DNA from: Acanthaster planci
Taxonomy: Eukaryota; Echinodermata; Asteroidea; Valvatida; Acanthasteridae
Assembly: GCF_001949145.1 (NCBI RefSeq)
Contig: NW_019091376.1
Span: forward strand, 362,232 to 426,231
Direction of reading: 5' to 3'
DNA: 64,000 nucleotides
Shown: positions 1 to 58,432 of the stretch, in pieces
How positions within the stretch are numbered: position 1 is the stretch's first letter
Layout of the letters: the number at the start of each line of letters is the position of its first letter
Program-made: the position numbers and the translations under genes
The notes under the pieces: generated by a model
The model's database searches: none
Seen by the model: only the letters and a program-made list of their open reading frames with translations
Told to the model about the DNA's origin: nothing

Positions 1-765
1 GCGGACAGTCCCAACCGCAGAGCTTATCCAGTAGGCTAAGGTACTGTTGGTATTTGATGGGGTGAATTAGAGTCTGTTATAGCTACTGACCGGAAGTGAG
101 CTTTGGGAAAATAAAAAGCCACCTGTGGGATTCGAACCCACCATCTAACGATTTGATAATCGCAAGCGTAACCACTCGGCCATTTCAGAGATAGTACTCG
201 CGGTTCATTTTAAGGTGTTAATAAAATCATTAACCTACTGCACAGAATGTTGCCGTGCAAAGACTGAGTAATTAAAACGCTACAATAGTGCATTACATAG
301 TGAATACACATTCACACAAACGATTGTCGTCAACATTAAATGTTCTCCCTGACAGCTTCTCTTTACTATTTTTTAAATGAACGCGCATCAATATGGGCAA
401 GCCTCTGGCCCACGTCTATACACCTGTCTACAACTTTTTCATAGTATTTTGTGAATGACACGCCATTTTTCCCCCTTCCCTTTTTTTTTGGGGGGGGGTC
501 GTTTTCTCTCGTTTCCTTTACTAGCATAACATGACAGCCGAATCAGGAACCCAATAGCTCTGCTAAATAAAGTGATGTGTAGTGGATCTGATGTGTGGTG
601 AATGGCTCTTTATGCGCATTGTCCTGTGAAGAGAACTTCTTTGCAAATTCCTTCTCTTAAAAAATGTAGTTGAACAAGCACTTTTTCTGTCATGTTATAA
701 TTCATTTTCAACATCGAGACCTTATTAAGTTGCATTTTCAGTGGTGTGAAATGTTGATTTGAATA
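1..765. repeat. Dispersed ~750-bp repeat with tRNA-like module, copy 1 (inverted relative to copy 2)
   Basis: The reverse complement of 27,850-28,589 aligns with positions 1 to about 765, with substitutions and small indels. Shared stretches include the start around CCCAACCGCAGAGCTTA, the tRNA-like module, ACGCTACAATAGTGCAT, CAACATTA.ATGTTCTCCC, and GTGTGAAATGTTGAT near the inner end. Both copies are cut at their outer edge, one by the window boundary and the other by the N gap. No protein is evident. It sits upstream of the plus paralog where the two arms no longer align. Confidence 0.8.
118..189 (-). repeat. tRNA-like sequence (probable pseudogene or SINE head) in repeat copy 1
   Basis: On the minus strand there is an A-box-like TGGCCGAGTGG and a B-box GGTTCGAATCC with a perfect T-stem (GTGGG/CCCAC). 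The D and T arms look serine/leucine-type. The would-be acceptor strands (TCTGAAA and AGGTGGC) do not pair and the anticodon loop counts six bases, so it is not a working tRNA. Confidence 0.65.
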
Positions 766-1049
766 CGACAGGGCGCTTCTTCGTATTAATACTTGCATTT
801 TCTCGCCAGTCACTTTTTATAGCCCACACCATAAATCAGAATGATGATAGTCTACAACCATGGCAAAAAAGTATAACAAATGAATATTTCAGGCAAATTG
901 TACAAGAAAAAGCAAGACAATCATCTATTTTGTATTGTGCGTGTACAATCACAACTGTTTTGCAGGAGTGCATCGTAGACGATGCACCATGTCGTATCTG
1001 CCCGTAACTGTGCAAAACTTGATGTTTTTCGTTCATTAAAATGAGTTTG

Positions 1050-1080
1050 GGTTGGAGGCCCAACGAGATTTGTCCAGGAT
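1050..1080. repeat. Fragment of a foldback element at the edge of the homologous arm
   Basis: GGCCCAACGAGATTTGTCC and AGGAT here match (one base different) the reverse complement of the left end of the foldback element at 27,027-27,161. Alignment to the minus arm starts just after it (about 1,090 against 51,680). Confidence 0.55.
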
Positions 1081-1649
1081 TGTAACTTACCATTATTACG
1101 AGTTTTGCTGACAGCTGAAGTTCGTCCATGTTGACCAATGATACATCTTTCGATGGCTTCCATAGCAGATCATCATTGTAAGGCATATCCCGGTACCACA
1201 AGTTGCATAAATAGCTTGGCTTCAAATCCAAGAATCAATAATAGACCGCAGCAATACTAAAATGCGACGAGAAAGTGTTTGTTGGGAATCGGATCTTTTC
1301 GAAAACCAGGGTAAATCCGGATTGAACCTGGCCCGATAACGGATTAGTTTTGTTTGCTTATCCCATGTCTGAAAGATTTTGTTCATATTGGCTTTCAACA
1401 ATGTGGCTATATTTATATTAGATTGTTTGTCTGATTTTGTTTTATCGCACAACTGTCTTCAGCTTTAACTTCCATTCGATTCGGTTTTTTATTTGAAATT
1501 TGAAAGCAACGATAGGTTAAAGAAACCTTTTCCTTCTTACAACAGAGGAAATTGAAAAAAAAATATGTACAAATGAATTAAATGTGCAGTCGAAGTGGGA
1601 GGAATTTGTTTCTATACATTTGAAGTTTCGAATGATCTGAAAATTTCAG

Positions 1650-25917
<24,268 letters not shown>

Positions 25918-26350
25918 ACGCGTCTTGTTAGGGATGGATGCCCTATACAGTTCATAAGCGGAATGAATACCTTAATATAGTTTCCTGGCTTTGAAGTTGA
26001 GGAGGAGGCCCGACTGTTGTTCCACGGCCATATTGGATGAATATTTTCCTATTAATTTTTCCTCGGATGTGCATTGTCAGTGGCAAATGAATTCCGCTTG
26101 TGAGATGTTTGTCGGTTTGGATTTTACTGTGAAACAAAAAAATTCTGGAAATTATTCTCGAATTTCAGTCTGGTGCTTGAGATTAGTGAAAGCAATTGTT
26201 AGTGGCAAATGAATTCCGCTTGTGAGATGTTTTTCGGTTTGGATTTTACCATGAAACGAAATTTTGGAAATTATTTACGAATTTCAGTCTGGTGCGTGTG
26301 ATTATTGAAAGCAACGAACATGCGTTGAAATTATGATTTAAATCGCTCGT
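25918..26350 (+). other. Conserved 3' flank / probable 3' UTR of the plus paralog
   Basis: The flank stays alignable to the minus copy (30,909-30,598) for more than 300 bp past the stop, including CGGCCATATTGGATGAATAT. No AATAAA is seen. Antisense reading frames in both copies look alike only because the DNA is conserved. Confidence 0.55.
26079..26317. repeat. Tandem duplication, ~122-bp unit, in plus 3' flank
   Basis: The segment starting TGGCAAATGAATTCCGCTTG at 26,081 recurs at 26,203, and both units end near GAAAGCAA. The minus paralog's flank shows one unit only (about 30,630-30,755), so the duplication arose in the plus copy after the arms separated. Confidence 0.8.
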
Positions 26351-27849
26351 TTTTAAAGCATAGGGCCTATATATCGACACCCCATCAGCACACTGGTTAT
26401 AAATTTCGTGCACATGTTTTTTTTTCAAGGGGGCGCCACAAGAAAATGCGCTGTAGCTACTATAGCTTTTGTTCACAGATTGGGGGGGGCACCAGGGGCA
26501 GGGGCATCCTCTGGGGGGGCACGTGGCCCCTGTGGCCCCCCAAGTTTCGCTACTGATTCTACCATGATAAATCAAGCTTTGACATTGAAAGTAAAGACTG
26601 TGAACCATTTGCCTTCTGTAGCAAGGAGTTTTTCTCTAAAGGCAACAATTGCTCCGTAGATAGGTCCAGTGCATTTGAAATTCTGATATTTGTGTTCCCA
26701 CTTGCATATGTATTGTCTGAATGAAGACATTTTCTCATTAAGCGATAATAGTAATTATTCCCACATTTCTTAGTAGGTAGTTTAAAGTACTTTGGACATG
26801 CATAGATTTAATACCTTTGAGTAAGCCGTTGCTGTAAACTTTGAAATACAATTTCCTGTCGGCCGCCTTCATGCTTCTGTTATGTTTACTGCTGCATAGA
26901 ATTCCATTGCAAACTTAGCCACTTCAGGATCTTCACCTGACTACTATTGACCAATCAACTGTAGAGCTGTCAAACTATTTCATGAATATGCAATTAACTG
27001 TAGCAGAGCTGTTCCTGCAATCTGCAATCCTGGCCAAATCTCGTTGGGCCCCCAACTCCAGGCCCCCTCTTAATAATTGAGTATCAATGCGCGGGGATTA
27101 GGGGCCTGGGGAGGGTAACTATGTCTGCATTGATACGAGTCCCAACAATTTTGGCCAGGATAGAAGAATATCATCTGATCTATGATGTGGACTGCAGATC
27201 ACATCTCTTAGTATACTGCGCACGGAAACTGATGTTATGCTAATTAGAATTACCTAACTCTCCACGCCGTGAACTTATCTTACACAAGTCATGCAGAACT
27301 CACTGTATACTTGTCACCTATCACAGGATGTTATATCACTGTAATAAAATAACGAGCAAACCAGCACTGAAAATACCTACCTATTCGACGAAACATGAGC
27401 CACGATGTTTTATGATGTGACATGTTGTGTGGATGTAGTAGTAACTTTACACTGCAGGGCCTTGACCCCGAGGATTAAGAGGGTCAAAGTCTTGGCCTCG
27501 AGGTTCAAATTCTTTAGTCCAACACTGGCTTGTACTCAGACTGACATATGTGAAATGGAATTTGAATATTCATTAACAATCCCATTTTGCATCTTTATCC
27601 AAGTTACGTTTTGACAATCTGAATTTGCAGCTTTTTATTTAAATGATAGCTACGATTAATTTGTTTTCATGTAAACCTTCAAAATGCACCTGCATGTCTC
27701 ATTCAACCTGACTTTCAACTTTTGTTTCATTATTTTCAAAGGGTGTTTTATTGCCTATTCTTTTTCATGCTAACGGTATTCCCATATTCATGAGCGCAAC
27801 TGTGACGCTATCCCTAGAAGAAAGCCTCGATGTAATTTGAATAAGAGCA
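26351..27849. other. Central spacer, left part, no gene seen
   Basis: Unique sequence between the arms. It contains a G-rich segment with GGGGGGGCACGTGGCCCC-like words (26,425-26,560) related to the element at 14,085, and the foldback element at 27,027-27,161. The rest is AT-rich without supported coding. Confidence 0.6.
27027..27161. repeat. Foldback element with ATCCTGGCCAAA ends
   Basis: It starts ATCCTGGCCAAATCTCGTTGG and ends CCCAACAATTTTGGCCAGGAT, with inner pairs AGTATCAATGC and GCATTGATACGAGT, and AGGCCCC with GGGGCCT. A related fragment is at 1,050-1,080. Confidence 0.75.
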
Positions 27850-28589
27850 TTGATGTAGTGACATCAACATTTCACACAACTGAAAATACGACAACTTAAG
27901 GTCTGCGATGTTAAAAATGAATTAAAAATGACAGGAATAGTGCTCACTTTTAAAGTAAATCTTATTTACAGAGAAGGGATTTGCTACAAAGAGGCTCTCT
28001 TCCATATCTGAAGAACTAAATCACAGTTCGGGTCATCACACATTATGACATGCTCTTTAGCAGAACTAGGCCTTCCGCTGTCATTTGTTGCTAGTGAAGA
28101 GCCCCCCCCCCGGAAAAATGGCCAGTCATTCACATAATACTATAAATTGCTCTGACATGTAGACATGTGTCCAGACGTACGGCAGTCCGGGGACTTTCCC
28201 ATATTGATGCGCGCGCATTTAATTTACCAAGGAGAAGCTGTCAGGGAGAACATATAATGTTGACGACCATTAGTTGTGTGTACGTGTATTTTTGCTACGT
28301 GATGCACTATTGTAGCGTTTAATCACTCAGTCTTTACATAGCGCATTCTGTGAAGTAAGGTCAATGATTTGATGATCTCAATATGAACAGTCAAAAGCAG
28401 TATATCTGAGACGGCTGAGTGGTTAAGCTCGCGGTCATCAGATCGTTAGTTAGACGGTGGGTTCGAATCCCGGGGGTCGCTTTTTATTTTCCCAATACTT
28501 GCTCCCAGTGAGTAGCTATAACAGACTCTAATTCACCCTCATCAAATACCAACAGTACCTTAGCCAACTGGGTAAGCTCTGCGGTTGGG
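27850..28589. repeat. Dispersed ~750-bp repeat with tRNA-like module, copy 2
   Basis: Inverted partner of positions 1-765. It ends directly at the N gap that begins at 28,590, so its true boundary is not visible. It lies 1.9 kb past the plus paralog's stop and has no counterpart in the 3' flank of the minus paralog. Confidence 0.8.
28404..28480 (+). repeat. tRNA-like sequence (probable pseudogene or SINE head) in repeat copy 2
   Basis: Plus-strand counterpart of the module at 118-189, with CGGCTGAGTGG and GGTTCGAATCC as A- and B-box-like segments. Acceptor strands do not pair and the T-stem is imperfect. It is slightly longer in the variable region (an extra TTAG). Confidence 0.65.
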
Positions 28590-28879
28590 NNNNNNNNNNN
28601 NNNNNNNNNNNNNNNNNNNNNNNNNNNNNNNNNNNNNNNNNNNNNNNNNNNNNNNNNNNNNNNNNNNNNNNNNNNNNNNNNNNNNNNNNNNNNNNNNNNN
28701 NNNNNNNNNNNNNNNNNNNNNNNNNNNNNNNNNNNNNNNNNNNNNNNNNNNNNNNNNNNNNNNNNNNNNNNNNNNNNNNNNNNNNNNNNNNNNNNNNNNN
28801 NNNNNNNNNNNNNNNNNNNNNNNNNNNNNNNNNNNNNNNNNNNNNNNNNNNNNNNNNNNNNNNNNNNNNNNNNNNNNNN
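28590..28879. other. Assembly gap (290 N)
   Basis: A run of N near the middle of the inverted duplication. The joint between the two arms is therefore not covered by sequence. Confidence 0.99.
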
Positions 28880-30597
28880 ACCACATTTTTTCTTAATTTC
28901 CTGAGTGAAGACCCACAAGGCAATTTTCCAGGTTGAATACATAAAGCTAAAGGATAAATGCTATTTTTTTTGGGGGGGGGGGTTGTTTTTGTTTTTTTCA
29001 TTTATGTAGCGAACCACCACAAAATCGAAGGAAATGCAAAGGGAGCACGTAGACGCTGCCTGCACGGGAAGCGCCAAAAAGTAAAAACTTTATGTTAATT
29101 GCCTCTGTGCGTGCATATTTAAGAAGGTACTGGAAGTGAACACACGAGAACAGGTTGCCCAAACTCAGCCCTTTGATCGGAACTGCATTTTGCTAGTTCA
29201 AAAGCGACTCTGAAATGCACGTGTTATGGGCGCGTCGCTATCAGCAAAATTAACACTCCCGACCAATTAATATGGCTCTTTTCAACCGATGGGGGGGGGT
29301 GCTTCTGCTTGAGGTGGATACAGGCCACGTCAGGGTGAATTGGAAAAGACATCGCGCACATGTGAATCCCAGAGACAATTGCCCGGTCAGGCATTATTAC
29401 TCAAATTATTGTTTGATAGCTACAATGCCCTTACAGGACGAGAACAATGACACGCATGTCCAAAATTATAAAGAGGCTACAAAAACCGTTCCTTTATTTA
29501 TTGTATTGCTTGTTGAATGGCTAATTACTTGTGAAGTTGAATTAAAACACTTCACTTATAAAACACTAAAAAAAATTATTTTACATTTTAGTTTAAGGTA
29601 CATTATAATACACATGTGGACTGGCATAGGCCTACATGTAATTTGGACACTTGCTCACATCAATAGCCCCCTATGGCCTGTGAGTACCCAGAAGAAGGCC
29701 CTTTTTCCCAAGGCCGAAGGCGTGCATGGGCGCGCACTGTACTCGTGAGCTCACTGCCAGTTTATAATACAATTTGGTGTTATATCGTATCCCATGTGCC
29801 ATATCCCATTCGGTCGTCAACTTTTCAACGAAAATATCAAAAATCAAAAGTGCAACGAACACACTGTGTTCTTCATTTGCGAAACCAAACAATATTGTAA
29901 GCGGAAAGCATACTGGTTTTCATGGTATCCCAAATGGTTTACAGAGTTTAGGTATTCTGCTCATACACCACGTTATATTTTCGTCAATTTGCTCGATATT
30001 TTAACATACCGATTTTGTGACGCTGTTCAAATCACGAACTACAATTTCCCAATGATTCGTCAGGCAGATGGTCAGTGGTCTGCTTGCCCGATATAAAATA
30101 AAATTTTGGTCTCACATCGGTGAACTTAAAAACTTCCGCTACGAAATGGCACTATAAGATACACTAGTGCATTATTTTAGAATAGTTTTGTTACGAGTTT
30201 AATGAGCTAGCACATGTGTTTATTGCGCTTAGATTACAAAAAAATCTTTTAAATTGGAAGAAAAACTTTTACAACCAAGTAGCCTATACAGCTGGGGGGG
30301 GCAGGAGGCATCTTGCCCCCTCGACGGATTTAAAAACAAAGAATAAGCGAGCAGTATAACATTAGCATCAAAGCCATGAGAAAACAACGTCAGGAAATAA
30401 AAGCTAGGATACCGGGACCTCGAGAAAGGCTTCTGGTTTTTTTGGCTCCCCAAACATCATGTTGAATAAGCCCGAAGCCATATTCGCTTTGGAATCCCTG
30501 CCCCCATACCAAAACTGAATACGCTGCTGTTACGAATCAAATTTTATGAACAGTGTGCGCTGACGTATAAACGCGGAATAAGTGCATTAAAAAAATT
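28880..30597. other. Central spacer, right part, no gene supported
   Basis: It contains a T8G10-like tract at 28,963-28,982, a 158-codon open frame at 29,272-29,748 without recognisable motifs, and a G-rich piece at 30,290-30,325 resembling the GGGGGCACGTG elements. I would not call a gene here. Confidence 0.55.
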
Positions 30598-30909
30598 GGC
30601 GATTTAAATCATAATTTCAACGTTATGCATGTTCATTGCTTTCAATAATCACATGTACTAGGAGTAAAATTTAGGCACAATCAGAATTTTGTTTCACAGT
30701 AAAATCCAAACCGACAAACATCTCACAAGCGGTATTCATTTACCACTGACAATGCACATCCGAGGAAAAATTAATAGGAAAATATTCATCCAATATGGCC
30801 GTGGAACAACAGTCGGGCCTCCTCCCCAACTTCAAAGCTGGGAAATCTATACTAAGGTATTCATTCCGTTTATCAACTGTATAGGGCATCCATCCCTGAC
30901 AAGACGCGT

Positions 30910-54543
<23,634 letters not shown>

Positions 54544-56252
54544 GGTAAAGGTCTATCACCGACATGGGATGCGAATTGAAACGCTTGTAGTGGTGGGCCT
54601 ACGATCTAGCGATTGAAAGTTGAAAGTGCGATGACTCCAGGTACCGGCGCGCACTTTGGAATACTTTTATCCAGCAAGTCAAACGAGTCCACAAAGTAAT
54701 CGCAGCATGGACTATGGATGTCTAAAGTTGAAAAATCTTCAGTCGCCAGGGGGGCATGACCCTTTTCAAAAGTTTGAAGTGCGGTTGAATGTTAAATTCT
54801 ACAGGCGGTGGGTGCACACCGCTTGAGTGGGTATGAATATCGAGTGTGGTTGCACATACGAGTGGATATGAATATCCAGTGTGGTTGCACATACTGCAAG
54901 TGGGTATGAATATCCAATGTGGTTGCACATACTGCAAGTGGGTATGAATATCCAGTGTATTTCGCGACGGTAATAATATTTCACTTGACTGAGGTCTGTG
55001 CGAAGAAGTTGGCGCATAGAACCCATTCCGCTGTAATTAGGGTGGATACTAGTAGCATAAGAGGACTGGGAGGGTGGCAGAATGGAAAAGCCTGGAAATT
55101 TGAAGGCAAAACCAGGAAACAAAATCTTACGACAACATAGACCGTGAATGAATACTATGGACGTTGAACAAGGTAACCAAACTACCGAATAATGCGTTGG
55201 AAAAAGTAATTCGACTACATTGACGTCATTTAACTTTTACAAGAGGCATCAAACCCTAGCTACGCCCGGGCAACCGCCGGAGTTAAGATATTTTCTCAAC
55301 CTTGAAAACAAATCCATTTTTTAACGAACAGAATATAACGCTCTGCGCAAAAAAGGCTATACATGGGGGTACAGGCTTCGGGAAATAAGGAAAATGAAAT
55401 AGACCGAAAAAGAGCCTTTCTGTTTGTACAGGTCAAAACAGATATTGGCTCTGTTTTGGAGGAGGCATGGCCCGCCCCTGGCCCAAATCTGCACTGTGAT
55501 CTTCGTTTCCTCACAGGTCATTGCGAGTTTATAAAGGTAATTGTCTTATATTAAATTTGGTACTTTTCATAAAGAAAATGCTTTTAAAAATTAGTGTTGA
55601 CGGTGAATTCTTATTACATTTGAGTGAAAAAAAGACTATGAGATCTCTGTCTTAATGAGCCGTCTGAATTGTGTGGGCGTAGTATGAACACTCCGCTCCA
55701 GTTAATCGCATGGCATTGGCGTGGTTTTCCCCATTACTGAGTTATGCCCCACGGTTTTCGAAATAGGGCCCTCTATTGACGCTTATCCTAAGGGTGTGTT
55801 GATGGGGGCGCGCGCTTCCCCAGTGCAGTGCGTATGAAAAATTCGTAAATAAACAAGTACATGAAGTAAATACGAGCATGAGTGAAACCAAACACTGAAG
55901 CCCGGGCGTCAACCTGAAAGGTTCTGTGAGTATGAATTCAATTAGAAATTTCAGCAAGTAACAGTCTGTACAATATCGATACATCGTGATCGCGTGAGGA
56001 ATATCTTCTCATTTTCTATTTAGTAACTGGCCTGGCGTGGTGTCGTTTTTCGTCCGCGTGAACAGTGTCGAAAATGTATTGTAGGCTAGCCTACATCATG
56101 ATGTAGACCAATTCCGAGAGTTTAGGCCTGTGGCTGGTTGTAGCTAGCTACTATAAGCACTAGTATATTAGTACATCTAGCTTGCGCGCTGTGTGCAGTC
56201 TTGCTTCTTCTACATCTAGGAGGTCCAGGCCTGTATTACTATTACATGCTGC
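54544..56252. other. 5' flank of the minus paralog, no gene seen
   Basis: Apart from the minisatellite I see no coding sequence. The promoter of the minus paralog should be here. I cannot point to a TATA box or initiator with confidence. Confidence 0.5.
54827..54957. repeat. Minisatellite, ~38-bp unit, 3.5 copies, upstream of the minus paralog
   Basis: Units start at 54,827, 54,862, 54,900 and 54,938, each with GTGGGTATGAATATCCAGTG (one has GTGGAT) followed by TGGTTGCACATACTGCAA. It lies about 285-415 bp upstream of the start codon at 54,543, so it is likely in or near the promoter or 5' UTR. Confidence 0.85.
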
Positions 56253-56896
56253 NNNNNNNNNNNNNNNNNNNNNNNNNNNNNNNNNNNNNNNNNNNNNNNN
56301 NNNNNNNNNNNNNNNNNNNNNNNNNNNNNNNNNNNNNNNNNNNNNNNNNNNNNNNNNNNNNNNNNNNNNNNNNNNNNNNNNNNNNNNNNNNNNNNNNNNN
56401 NNNNNNNNNNNNNNNNNNNNNNNNNNNNNNNNNNNNNNNNNNNNNNNNNNNNNNNNNNNNNNNNNNNNNNNNNNNNNNNNNNNNNNNNNNNNNNNNNNNN
56501 NNNNNNNNNNNNNNNNNNNNNNNNNNNNNNNNNNNNNNNNNNNNNNNNNNNNNNNNNNNNNNNNNNNNNNNNNNNNNNNNNNNNNNNNNNNNNNNNNNNN
56601 NNNNNNNNNNNNNNNNNNNNNNNNNNNNNNNNNNNNNNNNNNNNNNNNNNNNNNNNNNNNNNNNNNNNNNNNNNNNNNNNNNNNNNNNNNNNNNNNNNNN
56701 NNNNNNNNNNNNNNNNNNNNNNNNNNNNNNNNNNNNNNNNNNNNNNNNNNNNNNNNNNNNNNNNNNNNNNNNNNNNNNNNNNNNNNNNNNNNNNNNNNNN
56801 NNNNNNNNNNNNNNNNNNNNNNNNNNNNNNNNNNNNNNNNNNNNNNNNNNNNNNNNNNNNNNNNNNNNNNNNNNNNNNNNNNNNNNNNNNNNNNNN
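56253..56896. other. Assembly gap (644 N)
   Basis: A run of N between the minus paralog's 5' flank and the RING gene. Long reading frames across it are artefacts. Confidence 0.99.
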
Positions 56897-58406
56897 GATG
56901 GTTGTCTGGTTGTGTGAGGTGTTGGTCACTTTGCCCCATTACCACTTCGCCCCATTGATTATCGTTCATTCTGTTCTTCAGTAACAGAAGCATAGGCCTA
57001 GATGCAACAAGTAAAAACATCAATGTTTGAGTACCCAAATAAAGATCGGATAATCCAACTTTCAAAGGCCTAAACAACGATTCTGATTTCCCGACCAAAT
57101 TTTTTGTGTTTCGTTGTCGCTGTGGTAAAAACACAAGCGCAAAGCGCCGCTTCCCGCAAAGCTGCACCCGTGTAAGAGAATGCATGATGGAGTCTGGCGA
57201 CCAGTCTATTCATGCTGCGGCGACCATTCATTTATGTGATCTGTCACGCATCGAGAAAAAAATCAATGTTTGCAAGATTGCTTCACGTTAATTCTTAGTA
57301 TCTTGTCTATGTGCGTATTTATTTATTTCATTAGTTTAATTTTAGATTGTTTTGCTCGTACTTGGACATGTTGAAGTGAGCATGTTTCCACAAAATTTCT
57401 TGTGTGCCACAAATTTCTAACTCGAGTTAGACAAAAGACAACAAAGTCAAATCATGCTATTTTGTTTCTCGTGACTCAGGTATATTGGATTCATCAAAAC
57501 AAATCTTCATCCAGGTCACAGCTCTTCGGGGTGGTTGTGTATGCTGCTGTTTAACCCCAAAATTTCCCTCAAAAACCAAAAGCCCTGTTCTCTTTTCTTT
57601 CTGATATGAAAGAGGACATCACAAACAACTTGTTAAACAAGTTTTGAAAAAGTGTTCCCTTACTATAGGAACAGGGTGCTAAAGGTAATGAACACTATAG
57701 TATGTGCAAATGATCAATGAAAAAATTAAATTAAAAAAAAATCCTGCTGACCATGGAGGAAGGAACTGAGAAATGGGCTGACCACTTAGCAGATCTGGAC
57801 CAAGTGGACTGTCTGCACATTTATTGAAATTCTGCTTGAAGTTAAAGCCCCTTATAGTCGTGTCATGTGCAGTTAAGGTCTCGTGGAAGACTGTTCCAAA
57901 CTCCGATGCTATCAGGAAAAAAATGAAATTCAGTAGTTCGGGTCCTGGTGAACAGGTGAAGGGTACTCAGTATCTGAGATTGTGACCTCTAAAGGCAAAT
58001 GCAGGCAAAAGATGGATACATGTACGTTGGACATCAACCAGAATATTGACGGAACATTGATTATTGACTGTGTGTTTTTCATGTTATTGTCGTAGGATAA
58101 CACATGTCAACTATGGAGAGGCTGTAGCCCTAGCCGCGAGTCAGTGGCTTTATAGGTGTCTACCATGCCTACGTTGGACAAATTTGAACTTCTTTGAGTG
58201 TGTACAAATCACTCAAGTGTAGGTCCTGTGCAGACGGTCACCTTGTCCAGCATACAAAATTTGCCATGAAACATGTTTTTAAGTCCACCATGTTGAAATC
58301 CCTGCATGTTTCCATGACATGGTGTGAAGGTTTTAACAGGGCACCTGCCTCAACCTTATGTACCTTACAATATTTTTCAATACAAGTATTTGTATGGTGT
58401 TGGCAG
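56897..58406. other. Region upstream of the RING gene, no coding gene seen
   Basis: AT-rich sequence with a somewhat GC-richer patch at 57,110-57,250. It should hold the RING gene's promoter and a noncoding first exon, but I cannot place either. Confidence 0.4.
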
Positions 58407-58432
58407 GTCACACCTGAGTAGGATTTGGTAAG
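58407..58432 (+). other. Probable 5' UTR part of the RING gene's first coding exon
   Basis: A pyrimidine/GT-rich tract followed by GGCAG at 58,402-58,406 is a plausible 3' splice site 26 nt before the start codon. That implies an upstream noncoding exon, which I cannot locate in 56,897-58,400. Confidence 0.4.

Noticed and set aside
118-189. Functional tRNA-Ser or tRNA-Leu gene (also 28,404-28,480)
   Set aside because: B-box and T-arm are good, but acceptor strands do not pair and the anticodon loop is one base short; both copies lie inside a longer repeat.
29272-29748. 158-codon frame in the central spacer
   Set aside because: No recognisable motif, AT-rich random-looking composition, and no counterpart elsewhere in the window. 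Kept only as a remark on the spacer.
56160-57185. 341-codon and similar long frames across 56,253-56,896
   Set aside because: They exist only because the N gap contains no stop codons.
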